A DNA stretch of 64,000 nucleotides, from assembly GCF_014268505.2 (NCBI RefSeq), contig NZ_JABWQP020000016.1, positions 42,943 to 106,942 of the forward strand, given 5' to 3'. Both the position numbers and the translations under genes were made by a program. Under the pieces are notes generated by a model. The model saw only the letters and a program-made list of their open reading frames with translations. It did no database searches and was not told where the DNA came from. The DNA is from Pseudomonas khorasanensis. Lineage in GTDB: Bacteria > Pseudomonadota > Gammaproteobacteria > Pseudomonadales > Pseudomonadaceae. Each line of letters starts with the position of its first letter. The first letter of the stretch is position 1. Shown in pieces: positions 1-11,209 of this stretch.

Positions 1-1644
1 TTTGTTCAAGCGTCGACCTTGCCAGTCCGGCAGGAACAGGAACACCGCCAGGCCGGCGATCAGACTGCCGAGCAAGGTATCGAACAGCCTTGGCAGGAGC
101 AACCCGTAGCCGTCGCCGACCTGGTTGAAGCAGAACAGCACCATGACGGTGATCGCAGCGGTCGCCAGCGTGTAGCGGGTAGTCCGGTTGGTAAAGAACA
201 CGACCCCGGCGGCGATGGCGAAGCACGATTGCACCAGCGGGTTCGGGAACAGATCGAACAGCACCCACGCCACGGTCAGGCCGATGGCGGTGCCGATGAT
301 CCGCTGGCCGAGTTTGCGCCGGGTGGCGCCGTAGTTTGGCTGGCAGACGAACAGCGTGGTGAGGATGATCCAGTAACCCTGCGACGGGTGAATCAAGTGC
401 ACCATGCCGTAACCGATGCTCAGCGCCAGCGGCAGACGCAGGGCATGGCGGAACAGCAAGGAAGTCGGTGTCAGTTGCGTGCGCAGGCGAATCCACACGT
501 CCTTGAGATTGCGCGGCGAGCGGTCGAGCAGGCTGCTGTCGGTGGCATCGGCGAGGGCGTCGGGGTTGCTCGCATCGCTGAGCAAACGGTCGAGGGTGCC
601 GAGGTTCGCCGCCAGCGCGCGCAGCGAACGCAGCAACCCGCGCCAGGCCGGATTGCTCTGGACGCGCAGGTGTTCGAGAGAGGCGTGCAGATCGCCCAGC
701 GCTTCGGCGAAGCTGGCGTCGTAAATGAACGGCTGGCGCATCTGAATGGACTCGGCCAGCGCTCGACAGGCTTTGCCTTGCTGGCGCAAAAGGCGCTGGC
801 AGCGGAACAGTACGTCGCTGTGGAAGAACGCGTCGGCCAAGGCGTTGTACGGATAGTGCGATGAGCTGGCGCGTTCGTGAATGTCCTGGGCGAGGAAGTA
901 CAGCTTGAGGTAGCGGCTGACTTTCGAGCCGGGCCGGCCGTTGCCGACCCGATGCAGGATGATTTCCTTGGCAGTGTTGAGCGCGGCCACCACGCGGCCG
1001 TTCTGCTGCGCGAGTTCCAGACGCCGGGCCTCGACGTCCATTTGCCGGATCGGCTCGAACAGTGAGGATTTCAGCTTCAGATAGAAGCCCAGTTCGCGGA
1101 ACAGCCGCGCCAGACTTTGCTGCACCGGTTGGTTGGAGAACAACGCCTGCCACACCACCGAGAGCAAGCCGTACCACGCGGCGCCTGCCACCAGCAGCAT
1201 CGGTTCGTGCCAGAAGTCGATGACGGCGCCGCCGCGCTGGTCCACGCCAATCATCGTGTACACGGAAAGAATCAGGGTCGCCGACGCGATCGCACCATAA
1301 CGTTCGCCGAGCGCACCGAGCATGGTCAGGCCGAAGCTGGCCAGCGCCAGGGCCACGGCGAAAATGATCGGGTACGGGAACAGCAATTCCACTGAGAGCG
1401 CAGCGATGCTGAAACACACCAGCGTCACCGCGAGCGCATTGAGGCGGCCCTGCCAACTGTCGTCGGTCTCGGCCAGGGCGCTGGCGATAATCCCGAGAAA
1501 CAGCGGGATCAACAGGCCCATTTCATCCTGATACCAACACAGCGCCATGCTGCCGGTCAGGGCGATGAATACCCGCACGCTGTAGCTGAATTTATCCAGC
1601 GCCCACAGGCGCCGCAAAGACTGATGAAATGAGGTCGAGGACAT
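1..1644 (-). CDS. FUSC/YccS-family inner membrane protein, C-terminus cut by window edge
   Basis: Reading the minus strand from ATG at 1644 gives 548 codons with no stop before base 1, so the gene continues off the left edge. The protein starts MSSTSFHQSLRRLWALDKF. It has a hydrophobic N-terminal block, a long soluble middle and a second hydrophobic block ending in FLPDWQGRR. This two-block layout is that of the YccS/FUSC family (about 720 residues), proposed inner-membrane pores or aromatic-acid exporters. The substrate is unknown. The 260 bp before it hold only a hairpin repeat pair, so it is probably transcribed on its own. Family assignment is good; function is not established. Confidence 0.85.
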   Translation of the reverse strand, partial: MSSTSFHQSLRRLWALDKFSYSVRVFIALTGSMALCWYQDEMGLLIPLFLGIIASALAETDDSWQGRLNALAVTLVCFSIAALSVELLFPYPIIFAVALALASFGLTMLGALGERYGAIASATLILSVYTMIGVDQRGGAVIDFWHEPMLLVAGAAWYGLLSVVWQALFSNQPVQQSLARLFRELGFYLKLKSSLFEPIRQMDVEARRLELAQQNGRVVAALNTAKEIILHRVGNGRPGSKVSRYLKLYFLAQDIHERASSSHYPYNALADAFFHSDVLFRCQRLLRQQGKACRALAESIQMRQPFIYDASFAEALGDLHASLEHLRVQSNPAWRGLLRSLRALAANLGTLDRLLSDASNPDALADATDSSLLDRSPRNLKDVWIRLRTQLTPTSLLFRHALRLPLALSIGYGMVHLIHPSQGYWIILTTLFVCQPNYGATRRKLGQRIIGTAIGLTVAWVLFDLFPNPLVQSCFAIAAGVVFFTNRTTRYTLATAAITVMVLFCFNQVGDGYGLLLPRLFDTLLGSLIAGLAVFLFLPDWQGRRLNK

Positions 1645-1794
1645 GAAGTGCGAAGGCCTTCCGAGGCGATGCCGCTAAATTGAGCCAGTAATGACGCCGA
1701 CGCAATGGCGCCGAGCACATCTGACAGCAAAAAGTGTTCCTTACTGCTTTTATGCCGAACTCAATTTGGGGATTGGCACAAAAACCTGTGGGAG

Positions 1795-1879
1795 CTGGCT
1801 TGCCAGCGATGGCGTCCTGGCATTCAACATCGATGTTGGATATGCCGGCCTCATCGCTGGCAAGCCAGCTCCCACAGGG
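1795..1879. repeat. REP hairpin pair, GCTGGCTTGCCAGC class
   Basis: Two inverted copies of a short palindromic element (GTGGGAGCTGGCTTGCCAGC and its reverse complement) lie about 35 bp apart and would fold as one large hairpin. The same class recurs at 20795-20887. It fills most of the gap between the yccS-like gene and the flavoprotein gene. Confidence 0.85.
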
Positions 1880-1904
1880 TTGCATTTCATTTTCAGGAAT
1901 GTGG

Positions 1905-3083
1905 TCAGACGTACTGCGCGGCAGCGTAGCCCGAGGCCCACGCCCACTGGAAGTTGAAGCCGCCCAGGTGCCCGGTGACATCGAGCACTTCACCGATGAA
2001 ATACAGGCCAGGGCTTTTCAGCGATTCCATGGTTTTGGACGACACCTCGCGGGTATCGACGCCGCCAAGGGTCACTTCAGCCGTGCGATAACCTTCAGTC
2101 CCGGCCGGCACGACTTTCCAGCTACCCAACCTGTCGGCGATTTCCGCCAGTTCGGCGTGGGTGTACTGCTTCATCGGCTTGGAGACGAACCAGTTGTCCG
2201 CCAGCAAGTTAGCCATCTTCTTGGTGAAGATTTCGCCCAGCAGGGTTTTCAGCTCGCTGTTCGGGCGCTCGGCCACTTGCTGTTGCAGCCAGCTCGCCGC
2301 ATCGTGATCCGGCAGCAGGTTGATCTCGACCGTGTCGCCAGGCTCCCAGAAAGACGAAATCTGCAGAATCGCCGGACCGCTGAGCCCGCGATGGGTGAAC
2401 AGGATGTTCTCGCGAAAGCTCTGGTCGTTGCAGCTGACCAGACAGTCCACCGATGTGCCGGACAGCTCCGTGCACAGTTCCTTGAGCTGGTCGGTGATGG
2501 TGAACGGCACCAGACCAGCGCGGGTCGGCAGCAGTTCGTGACCAAACTGTTTCGCGACCTGATAACCGAAACCGGTCGCACCCAGCGTCGGGATGGACAG
2601 CCCGCCTGTAGCGATTACCAGCGACTGGCACTGGACTTGGCCGAGGGTGGTGTCGAGCAGGTAACCGGCGTCGGTTTTCTCGATGGTCTGGATCGAAGTG
2701 TCCAGGTGCAGCTCCACGCCAACCTGATCGCATTCGTCCAGGAGCATGCCGAGGATGTCGCTGGATTTGTTGTCGCAGAACAGCTGGCCGAGTTTCTTCT
2801 CGTGGTACGGCACGCCATGCTTGCCGACCATGCCGATGAAATCCCACTGGGTATAGCGCGCCAGTGCCGATTTGCAGAAGTGCGGGTTCTGCGAGAGGAA
2901 ATTGCTCGGTTCGGTGTACATATTGGTGAAATTGCAGCGGCCACCGCCCGACATCAGGATTTTCTTGCCAGCCTTGTTCGCGTGGTCGAGCAGCAGCACC
3001 TTACGCCCACGCCCGGCGGCAGTCAGGGCACACATCAGGCCTGCGGCGCCAGCGCCAATGATCACGACTTCGGTAGAGCGCAA
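1905..3083 (-). CDS. HI0933/YhiN-family NAD(P)/FAD-dependent oxidoreductase
   Basis: A flavoprotein of the HI0933 (YhiN/BaiN-like) family, about 392 residues, which is the family norm. The N-terminal dinucleotide fold is clear (VVIIGAGAAGLMCAL). It is followed by the family motif KILMSGGGRCNFTN and a C-terminal FAD contact HLGGFNFQWAWASGYAAAQ. I place the start at TTG 3083, seven bases after an AGGA box. A TTG at 3101 would add six residues but has no comparable box. The physiological substrate is not known. It is flanked by repeats on both sides and so is probably monocistronic. Confidence 0.85.
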   Translation of the reverse strand: MRSTEVVIIGAGAAGLMCALTAAGRGRKVLLLDHANKAGKKILMSGGGRCNFTNMYTEPSNFLSQNPHFCKSALARYTQWDFIGMVGKHGVPYHEKKLGQLFCDNKSSDILGMLLDECDQVGVELHLDTSIQTIEKTDAGYLLDTTLGQVQCQSLVIATGGLSIPTLGATGFGYQVAKQFGHELLPTRAGLVPFTITDQLKELCTELSGTSVDCLVSCNDQSFRENILFTHRGLSGPAILQISSFWEPGDTVEINLLPDHDAASWLQQQVAERPNSELKTLLGEIFTKKMANLLADNWFVSKPMKQYTHAELAEIADRLGSWKVVPAGTEGYRTAEVTLGGVDTREVSSKTMESLKSPGLYFIGEVLDVTGHLGGFNFQWAWASGYAAAQYV

Positions 3084-3102
3084 AACGGTGTCCTCGCACA
3101 AT

Positions 3103-3215
3103 GATCGTTCCCACGCTCTGCGTGGAATGCCGCCATGGACGCTCTGCGTCCGCTTTCCAAGTCGTGACGCGGAGCGTCACAAGATGCATTCCCACGCGGA
3201 GCGTGGGAACGATCC
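3103..3215. repeat. Inverted repeat, CCCACGCTCTGCGTGGGAA class
   Basis: A GATCGTTCCCACGCTCTGCG hairpin is followed by its inverted partner ending GTGGGAACGATC. The same family recurs at 41651-41782 and 54828-54930. This is a second repeat family, distinct from the more frequent GAGCGAGCCTGCTCGC type. Confidence 0.8.
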
Positions 3216-3228
3216 ACCTACGCAGTTC

Positions 3229-4614
<1,386 letters not shown>

Positions 4615-4694
4615 GGGACTGGCCTGCAAAACAAAATGTCGCGCAGTGTAGCAGCCCCGTGCCAGTTTCCTCGACAGTTCTGGACGAACAGCGA

Positions 4695-6122
4695 TTAATG
4701 TTCGATATGCTCTTGCGGCCGTTTCGCACGCCGTCCGTCTTCCTTCGACAGTTGCGAGAAGATCGTCGCCGCCAGCATCGCCATCACGCCGACCGTGACG
4801 AAGGTCAGCTGGAACGCGCCTAGCACCGTTTCCACGCCATCGTTGCCTACTTTCGCCGTGAAGCCGCCGAGCAGTGCACCGGCGCAGGCCACGCCGAGAC
4901 TCAGCGACAACTGCGCCACCACCGACAGCAGGCTGTTGCCGCTGCTGGCGCTCGCATCGTCGAGGTCAATCAGTGTCACCGTATTCATCGCCGTGAATTG
5001 CAGGGAGTTGATCGCGCCAAGCACCGCCAGCAGGCACAACAGCAGCCAGTAGGGCGTCTGCTCGCTGACCAGGCCCATGCTCGCCAGCATGATGCCCAGC
5101 GCCAGGGTGTTGCCAGTGAGCACGATGCGGTAGCCGAGACGTTCGATCAGCGGTCGCGCAACCCATTTGGCAACCATCGCCGCAGCAGCCAGCGGCAGCA
5201 TGCTCATCCCCGCTTGCGACGGTGAGTAGCCCAGCGCGACTTGCAGCAACAACGGCACCAGGAACGGCAGGGCGCCGCTGCCCAGGCGGGCGAACAGATT
5301 GCCGAGAATGCCGACGGCGAACGTGCGGGTCTTGAACAGTGACGGCGCGAACAGCGGATTCTCGATATGCCCGGCGCGCAACCAGTACGCCGCCAGACAC
5401 GCCATGCCGGCGAACAACAGCAGCATCACCCGCAGGTGCGGCAGGTGCAGTTCGCCCAGGCCTTCCATGGCGATGGTGATGAGGATCATCGCTGCGCCAA
5501 ACAATAGAAACCCGAGACTGTCGAACCGCGTGCGCTCAGTGCCGCGCAGGTCGGGAATGAATTTCCACACCGCGTAGCAGCCGATGACGCCAACTGGCAG
5601 GTTGATCAGAAAGATCCAGTGCCACGTCATGTATTCGACCATCCAGCCGCCCATGGTCGGACCGATCAGCGGGCCGAGCAGGCCGGGGATGGTGATGAAA
5701 CCCATGATCCGCACCAGCTCGGAGCGCGGATAGGCGCGCAACACCACGAGGCGCCCGACCGGCAACATCAGCGCACCGCCCAGGCCTTGAATGATTCGCG
5801 CGCCGATGAGCATGCTCAGGCTGCTCGACAAGGCGCAGAGCAGCGAGCCGAAACTGAACAGCAGGATCGCGCCGAAGAAGATTTTCTTGGTGCCGAAGCG
5901 GTCCGCGATCCAGCCGGAGGCCGGAATCAACAGGGCCACGGTGAGCATGTAGGCGATGATCACGCCCTGCATGCGCAATGGGTTTTCCGCCAGATCGCCG
6001 GCCATGGCCGGCAGCGCAGTGTTGAGAATTGTCCCGTCGAGGGACTGCATGAAGAACGCAATGGCGACGACCCACGGCAACCAGCGGGCGGTGATGGCGT
6101 CGAGAGGCGGGCGGTTGGGCAT
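4695..6122 (-). CDS. mdtD: MFS multidrug exporter, MdtD-like (DHA2 family)
   Basis: A major facilitator transporter of 475 residues, hydrophobic throughout, consistent with the DHA2 drug:proton antiporter family. The N-terminus (FFMQSLDGTILNTALPAMA) is close to E. coli MdtD. The cytoplasmic loop signature WIADRFGTKKIF follows transmembrane segment 2. It should export small molecules using the proton gradient; substrates cannot be read from sequence. It has no periplasmic adaptor or outer-membrane partner nearby, so it probably acts alone in the inner membrane. Confidence 0.85.
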   Translation of the reverse strand: MPNRPPLDAITARWLPWVVAIAFFMQSLDGTILNTALPAMAGDLAENPLRMQGVIIAYMLTVALLIPASGWIADRFGTKKIFFGAILLFSFGSLLCALSSSLSMLIGARIIQGLGGALMLPVGRLVVLRAYPRSELVRIMGFITIPGLLGPLIGPTMGGWMVEYMTWHWIFLINLPVGVIGCYAVWKFIPDLRGTERTRFDSLGFLLFGAAMILITIAMEGLGELHLPHLRVMLLLFAGMACLAAYWLRAGHIENPLFAPSLFKTRTFAVGILGNLFARLGSGALPFLVPLLLQVALGYSPSQAGMSMLPLAAAAMVAKWVARPLIERLGYRIVLTGNTLALGIMLASMGLVSEQTPYWLLLCLLAVLGAINSLQFTAMNTVTLIDLDDASASSGNSLLSVVAQLSLSLGVACAGALLGGFTAKVGNDGVETVLGAFQLTFVTVGVMAMLAATIFSQLSKEDGRRAKRPQEHIEH

Positions 6123-6166
6123 GGAACCTCTAGTGTCAGTGCATATTCAGCGTCAAGCGCAGTCAG

Positions 6167-6257
6167 TGTGGGAGCGAGCCTGCTCGCGAAGAGGCTATTT
6201 CATTCAACATTGATGTCGATTGATCTGTCGCTTTCGCGAGCAGGCTCGCTCCCACAG
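6167..6257. repeat. REP pair (REPIN), GAGCGAGCCTGCTCGC class
   Basis: Two inverted GTGGGAGCGAGCCTGCTCGC elements separated by about 45 bp lie between mdtD and the pmbA-like gene. This is the commonest repeat of the window. Confidence 0.9.
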
Positions 6258-6270
6258 GCGTACTGCGGTG

Positions 6271-7608
6271 TTACAGGGTCAGCGTGAGTCGGCTGATCAG
6301 CGCCCCCGGCAGCAATGCCGACGAGGTGTTGCGCTGGCTGTACGTACTCGCCGACAGCAACAATTCGCGCTCGGTAGTCAGTGCCTCAAGCTGCGAACCC
6401 AGCAGGTTGTAGGCGCTGTCGTCAAAACGCATGGTGCTGACCGGCGCCTGGATCTCGCCGTTCTCGACCCAGAACGTCGCGAACCGGGTCATGCCGGTCA
6501 TGCGCGCCGCCGGTTGGTCCGAGTAGTTCAGGTACCACAAGTTGCTGATGTACAGGCCGGTACCCAACTGCTTGAGGATCTCTTCCTGCGACAAATCGCC
6601 GGCCGCCATGTTCAACGCACTGGGCATTTCCCCGCCGCCTGCGCCGTTGGCTGGCAGACCATACTCGGCCGCACTGCGCGAGCCGACCAGTTGATCGCCG
6701 GCCTTGCCTTCGATGATCAGGCGCAGATCGCTGCGCGGATAACCCTCGGCGGAAAACGCCGGGCTCAGCGAAGCACTGACCTTTTCATCCAGCGACACCA
6801 ACGGGCTGAACGCCTGGTCGCCGACGTACAGCTTCTGCAACGGACTGCTTTTACTGGCGATCGACTGTGCCGAGAACCCGCCCCAACTGAGCATGCCCAT
6901 TATTTCCTCCAGCGCCGCCGGTGCCAGATACGCGCGGTACTGACCTGGCGCCAACGTGCGTAACGGTCGACCGAGGAATTCAAGCTGTTCGCGCGCCTGG
7001 GCAAAGCGCCGCGCGAAACCTTCGTCGCTCCAGTCATGCCCGGCATAGCTGGCTTTCACCGCTTCGCCGTTTTCGTGGAACAGGCTGAAATCAAAGTTGA
7101 AGCTGTTGGCCTCATGCCAGCCGAACGCCCCCGCCGAACTGGCGAAACCGCGGCTGATCGGGCCGGCCGCATAAAAACCGACCAGGTCCAGACCTTCAGC
7201 GGCAGCGCAGATTTGCGCCACGACATCTTCGGTGTCCGGCAGCGGATGCGCTTGTACGTGCGTGCTCTGCCAGTCGTTGTGGTTGAGCAATAAATACGGA
7301 TCCTGCGGCAGCAGCGGGAGGGTTTCGCGCAGCTGCAGCAGGCCTTCGGCGAGGCGCTGCAGATCGGCTTCCTGGTCACCGGACAAGGTGATCTGCAGAT
7401 CGGCGTGGCGGCCGTCGTTGATCAGTTTCAGACCGACATTGGCCTGCTGCACCTGTCCGGCCTGTCGCACCTTGGCGTGATTGAAGCGCACGAACGCCGA
7501 CGATTCGGCGGCGTAGCTGAGCGTGAACTGTTCCGGCTCGCGAACGCTGTCGCGCAGCCAGTTGATCATGACCTTGAAGGCGTCAGACTGACGCTTCGAA
7601 ATGCTCAT
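6271..7608 (-). CDS. TldE/PmbA-like protein, partner of TldD-type protease
   Basis: A 445-residue member of the TldD/PmbA (U62) family. In this family two related subunits form a heterodimer and only the TldD-type one carries the HExxxH metal motif. No such motif is visible here, so this is the non-catalytic PmbA/TldE role. Its ATG overlaps the stop of the upstream tldD-like gene by one base (TGATG at 7606-7610), implying translational coupling and equal expression. Known family roles are antitoxin degradation and peptide maturation. The pair here may be an additional TldD/PmbA-type set, since canonical tldD and pmbA usually lie apart in pseudomonads. Confidence 0.85.
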   Translation of the reverse strand: MSISKRQSDAFKVMINWLRDSVREPEQFTLSYAAESSAFVRFNHAKVRQAGQVQQANVGLKLINDGRHADLQITLSGDQEADLQRLAEGLLQLRETLPLLPQDPYLLLNHNDWQSTHVQAHPLPDTEDVVAQICAAAEGLDLVGFYAAGPISRGFASSAGAFGWHEANSFNFDFSLFHENGEAVKASYAGHDWSDEGFARRFAQAREQLEFLGRPLRTLAPGQYRAYLAPAALEEIMGMLSWGGFSAQSIASKSSPLQKLYVGDQAFSPLVSLDEKVSASLSPAFSAEGYPRSDLRLIIEGKAGDQLVGSRSAAEYGLPANGAGGGEMPSALNMAAGDLSQEEILKQLGTGLYISNLWYLNYSDQPAARMTGMTRFATFWVENGEIQAPVSTMRFDDSAYNLLGSQLEALTTERELLLSASTYSQRNTSSALLPGALISRLTLTL

Positions 7609-9050
7609 CAGGCGTCTCCCCCAAACACATCAATGTTGCTGAATACGCAGGCCGGCGAAGCATGGCCGACGCGGATCACCTGGTTCGGTTCGCCCTTGCC
7701 GCAGTTCGGCGTGCCGAGCACCCTGACCGTGCTGGCGTCGCCGACGGCGCGCAGGCTTTTCCAGAAGTGCGCGGAAATGGCCCGGTAGTTGGGATTTTTG
7801 ACGACGCCTTTAAGTTCACCATTCTTGATCAACTGGCCCCATTCGCAGCCGAACTGGAACTTGTTGCGCGCATCGTCAATCGACCACGAGCGGTTTGTGC
7901 TCATCAAAATGCCGTCCTCGATGCCTTCGATCAGCTTGTTCAGCGGCTGGTCACCCGGCTCGATGTTGAGGTTGGCCATGCGGTCGATCGGCGGCCGGTT
8001 CCAGCCACAGGCGCGGCTGTTGGCGACGCCATCCAGACCGGCGCGATATTGCGACAGCGCTCCGCCCAGCGGGCGCAGCAGCAGACCATCGCGGATCAGG
8101 AATTGTTTGCTGGCCTGGGTGCCGTCGTCGTCATGGCCGTAGCTGGCGAGCTCTTCGGGGATGTCCGGATCGAACGTCACGTTGAGCAGATCCGAGCCGT
8201 ATTGCAGGCTGCCGAAGTCGCTGGTCTTGACGAAGCTGGTGCCGGCGTAATTGCGCTCATCGCCCAGAATCCGGTCGAGTTCCAGCGGGTGGCCGATGGA
8301 TTCATGGATCTGCAGCATCATCTGGTCGGGCATCAGCAGCAGGTCGCGCTGGCCCTGCGGGGTGTTCGGCGCGAGTAGCAGCTGCAGCGCCTGATCCGCC
8401 ACTTGCGGGCCGGCACCGACCAGGCCACAACGGCTGATCACGTCGGCGCCGCCCTGTTGGCCGAAGTTTTCGCGACCGAGGCTGCGGGTCTGGCTGTCGT
8501 TGCCGTCGTAGGCGGTGACGTCGAGGCTCGGGTAAACAAAGCGCTGGGCCTGGCGCAGCTCCGCGCCCGCGCTGCTCAGGTAGATCTGCTCGACGTGGGT
8601 GATGCCGATGCTCACTTGCCAGTTCACCAGGCGCTCATCCTTTGGCACCGAGGCGGATTCCGCGCCGAGCAGGTCAAAGCATTCGCTCAGCGACGGGAAG
8701 GGTTGTTCGAGATTGGGTGAAAAGTAGTCAGCGCGGTCGCTGGACACGGGCTGATCGCGCAGGTCAAGCAAGGCGTGGGGCTTGAGTCTTCGGGCGTGTT
8801 GCTCGGCACGCTCGAGCGCGGCTTGCAGGCCTTGCTGCGACAGGTCGTTGGTCGCTGCGTAAGCCTCGACGCCATTGACGCGGACTGTAAGCATCGCCCC
8901 TTCATCACGGCTCAGGTTCGGCGGTTCGGCGACGTTCTTGCGCACCGACAGATACTGTCCGGACTCGCGCACATACCGCAGGGAAAAAAACTCGGCACCC
9001 GTGCGCAAGGCAGCGAAGCGCTGCTTGAGCTGGGGATGGAAATCGAACAT
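7608..9050 (-). CDS. TldD-like metalloprotease
   Basis: A 480-residue TldD/PmbA-family protein with the catalytic motif HESIGH (zinc-binding HExxxH) inside QIHESIGHPLELDRILGDE near the middle of the chain. It is first in a two-gene operon with the TldE-like gene at 6271-7608, with coding regions overlapping by one base. It should be a cytoplasmic protease that degrades or trims unfolded peptides through a central channel made with its partner. A GGAGG box precedes ATG 9050. Confidence 0.87.
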   Translation of the reverse strand: MFDFHPQLKQRFAALRTGAEFFSLRYVRESGQYLSVRKNVAEPPNLSRDEGAMLTVRVNGVEAYAATNDLSQQGLQAALERAEQHARRLKPHALLDLRDQPVSSDRADYFSPNLEQPFPSLSECFDLLGAESASVPKDERLVNWQVSIGITHVEQIYLSSAGAELRQAQRFVYPSLDVTAYDGNDSQTRSLGRENFGQQGGADVISRCGLVGAGPQVADQALQLLLAPNTPQGQRDLLLMPDQMMLQIHESIGHPLELDRILGDERNYAGTSFVKTSDFGSLQYGSDLLNVTFDPDIPEELASYGHDDDGTQASKQFLIRDGLLLRPLGGALSQYRAGLDGVANSRACGWNRPPIDRMANLNIEPGDQPLNKLIEGIEDGILMSTNRSWSIDDARNKFQFGCEWGQLIKNGELKGVVKNPNYRAISAHFWKSLRAVGDASTVRVLGTPNCGKGEPNQVIRVGHASPACVFSNIDVFGGDA

Positions 9051-9209
9051 TCGGAAACCTCCTTGTAATGGAGAAGCGGCAGAGCGACGGCGGGGAGGGG
9101 TGAAACGGTTGCGCGAGGTCTAGAGTAGGCCTGCGTGGGGGTAGGATCAAGTGAAGAGGGGGTGTAGGAGGTTTTACAGTGCAGCAGGGGAATTTGTGCT
9201 GAATGTGAG

Positions 9210-9293
9210 GGCCCCTTCGCGAGCAGGCTCGCTCCCACAGAGAATTTGTGAATGCCAGAGATCCAGTGTGGGAGCGAGCCTGCTCGCGAAGGC
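9210..9293. repeat. REP pair (REPIN)
   Basis: Two inverted GAGCGAGCCTGCTCGC elements lie downstream of betA and upstream of the tldD-like gene. The remainder of 9051-9312 shows no recognisable gene. Confidence 0.9.
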
Positions 9294-9312
9294 CGCTCCT
9301 AGGTCTTACGAC

Positions 9313-11016
9313 TTACTGGGTAACAGGGGTGATATCCCGCATCGGCTTGCCTTTGACCGGCGCGCCGTTTGCCACGTAGTAAGCAGCGTTGCTGCGTGGC
9401 AGCGGCTTGCGGCCACGGATCTTGTCGGCGATTTTTTCGGCCATCATGATCGTCGGCGCGTTGAGGTTGCCGGTGGTGATGATCGGCATGATCGAAGCAT
9501 CGACCACACGCAGGCTTTGCATGCCGTGCACGCGACCTTCGCCATCGACCACGGCCATCTCGTCGGTGCCCATTTTGCAGGAGCAGGACGGGTGGAACGC
9601 GGTTTCGGCGTGCTCACGGATGAACTTGTCGAGTTGCTCATCGGTTTGCACTTCGATGCCCGGGCTGATCTCGCGGCCACGGAACGCATCCAGCGCAGGC
9701 TGCTGCATGATTTCACGGGTCAGGCGGATGCCGTCACGGAATTCCTGCCAGTCCTGCTCGGTGGCCATGTAGTTGAACAGGATGCTCGGGTGCTGACGCG
9801 GATCCTTGGATTTGACCTGGATGCGACCACGGCTTGGCGAGCGCATCGAACCCATGTGCGCCTGGAAGCCGTGTTCTTTCACGCCGTTGCTGCCGTTGTA
9901 GTTAATCGCGACCGGCAGGAAGTGGTACTGGATGTTCGGCCATTCGAATTCCGGACGCGAACGGATGAAACCGCCGGCCTCGAACTGGTTGCTGGCGCCG
10001 ATGCCGGTGCCGTTGAACAGCCACTCGGCACCGATGGCCGGCTGGTTGTACCAGAGCAGCGACGGGTACAGCGAAACCGGTTGGGTGCAGGCGTATTGCA
10101 GGTAAAGCTCAAGGTGATCCTGCAGGTTTTCACCGACGCCCGGCAGATCGTGCACCACCGGGATGTCGAGGCTTTCCAGCAGTTTCGCCGGGCCGACACC
10201 GGAACGCTGCAGAATCTGTGGCGACGCGATGGCGCCGGAGCACAGCAGCACTTCCTTGCGGGCCTTGGCTTCAACGCGCTCTTCGGCATCGCCGATCAGG
10301 TAGCGCACACCCACCGCACGCTTGCCTTCGAACAGAATCTTGTCGGTCAGGGCGTGGGTGACGATGGTCAGCGTCGAACGTTTTTTGGCGATATCGAGGT
10401 AGCCACGGGCGGTGGAAGCACGACGGCCGTTCGGCGTCACGGTGCGGTCCATCGGGCCGAAGCCTTCCTGCTGGTAACCGTTCAAGTCTTCGGTACGCGG
10501 GTAACCGGCCTGTACACCGGCTTCAACCATGGCGTGGAACAACGGGTTGTTGCCCGCTTTCGGCGTGGTCACGCTGACCGGGCCGTCGCCACCGTGGTAA
10601 TCGTTCGGGCCGATGTCGCGGGTTTCCGCCTTGCGGAAGTACGGCAGGCAATCGAGGTAGGACCAGTCTTCCAGGCCCGGCAGTTTCGCCCAGCCGTCGT
10701 AGTCCATCGCGTTGCCACGGATGTAGCACATGCCGTTGATCAGCGAAGATCCGCCGAGGCCCTTGCCGCGACCGCACTCCATCCGGCGACCGTCCATGTG
10801 TGGCTCTGGATCGGTTTCATAAGCCCAGTTGTAACGACGACCCTGCAGCGGGAACGCCAAAGCGGCCGGCATTTGCGTGCGGAAGTCGAGACGATGGTCA
10901 GGACCGCCCGCTTCGAGCAACAGAACGGTGACGCCTTCGTCTTCAGTCAGACGGGTAGCCAGGGTGTTACCGGCGGAGCCGGCACCAATGATGATGTAGT
11001 CGAATTCCTGGGACAT
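9313..11016 (-). CDS. betA: Choline dehydrogenase
   Basis: A GMC-family flavoenzyme of 567 residues that oxidises choline to betaine aldehyde at the inner membrane face. The FAD-binding site is at the extreme N-terminus (IIGAGSAGNTLATRL), followed by the GMC signature region (GRGKGLGGSSLINGMCYIRG). A C-terminal HPSCSCKMG segment holds the conserved active-site histidine. It is third in the betI-betB-betA order, separated from betB by a 190-bp gap containing a hairpin repeat. Length and order match the pseudomonad bet operon. Expression is expected to rise with choline through BetI. Confidence 0.95.
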   Translation of the reverse strand: MSQEFDYIIIGAGSAGNTLATRLTEDEGVTVLLLEAGGPDHRLDFRTQMPAALAFPLQGRRYNWAYETDPEPHMDGRRMECGRGKGLGGSSLINGMCYIRGNAMDYDGWAKLPGLEDWSYLDCLPYFRKAETRDIGPNDYHGGDGPVSVTTPKAGNNPLFHAMVEAGVQAGYPRTEDLNGYQQEGFGPMDRTVTPNGRRASTARGYLDIAKKRSTLTIVTHALTDKILFEGKRAVGVRYLIGDAEERVEAKARKEVLLCSGAIASPQILQRSGVGPAKLLESLDIPVVHDLPGVGENLQDHLELYLQYACTQPVSLYPSLLWYNQPAIGAEWLFNGTGIGASNQFEAGGFIRSRPEFEWPNIQYHFLPVAINYNGSNGVKEHGFQAHMGSMRSPSRGRIQVKSKDPRQHPSILFNYMATEQDWQEFRDGIRLTREIMQQPALDAFRGREISPGIEVQTDEQLDKFIREHAETAFHPSCSCKMGTDEMAVVDGEGRVHGMQSLRVVDASIMPIITTGNLNAPTIMMAEKIADKIRGRKPLPRSNAAYYVANGAPVKGKPMRDITPVTQ

Positions 11017-11052
11017 GAATGTACCCTCGTAAAATGGGTTCAGGCTGCTTTT

Positions 11053-11183
11053 GTGGCGAGGGAGCTTGCTCCCGCTCGACTGCGCAGCAGTCGCAAAATC
11101 AGCGCTCGAGTGCTGTCTGAAAGAACTGCCGGGACTGGAATGGGGCTGCTTCGCAGCCCAGCGGGAGCAAGCTCCCTCGCCAC
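11053..11183. repeat. Inverted repeat, GTGGCGAGGGAGC class, within the bet operon
   Basis: GTGGCGAGGGAGCTTGCTCC and its inverted partner flank two smaller hairpins (CTGCGCAGCAG and GGCTGCTTCGCAGCC). The whole unit sits between betB and betA and could affect mRNA stability or relative expression of betA. Confidence 0.8.
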
Positions 11184-11209
11184 AGGGGCCATTCCAGGCT
11201 CATCGGGTC

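Noticed and set aside
19..1395. Several plus-strand frames at the left edge
   Set aside because: They are antisense to the truncated YccS-like gene, which reads through to the window edge with coherent membrane segments.
1734..3104. A 456-codon plus-strand frame over the HI0933 flavoprotein
   Set aside because: The minus-strand flavoprotein has clear FAD motifs; the plus-strand frame is low-complexity and partly translates a repeat.
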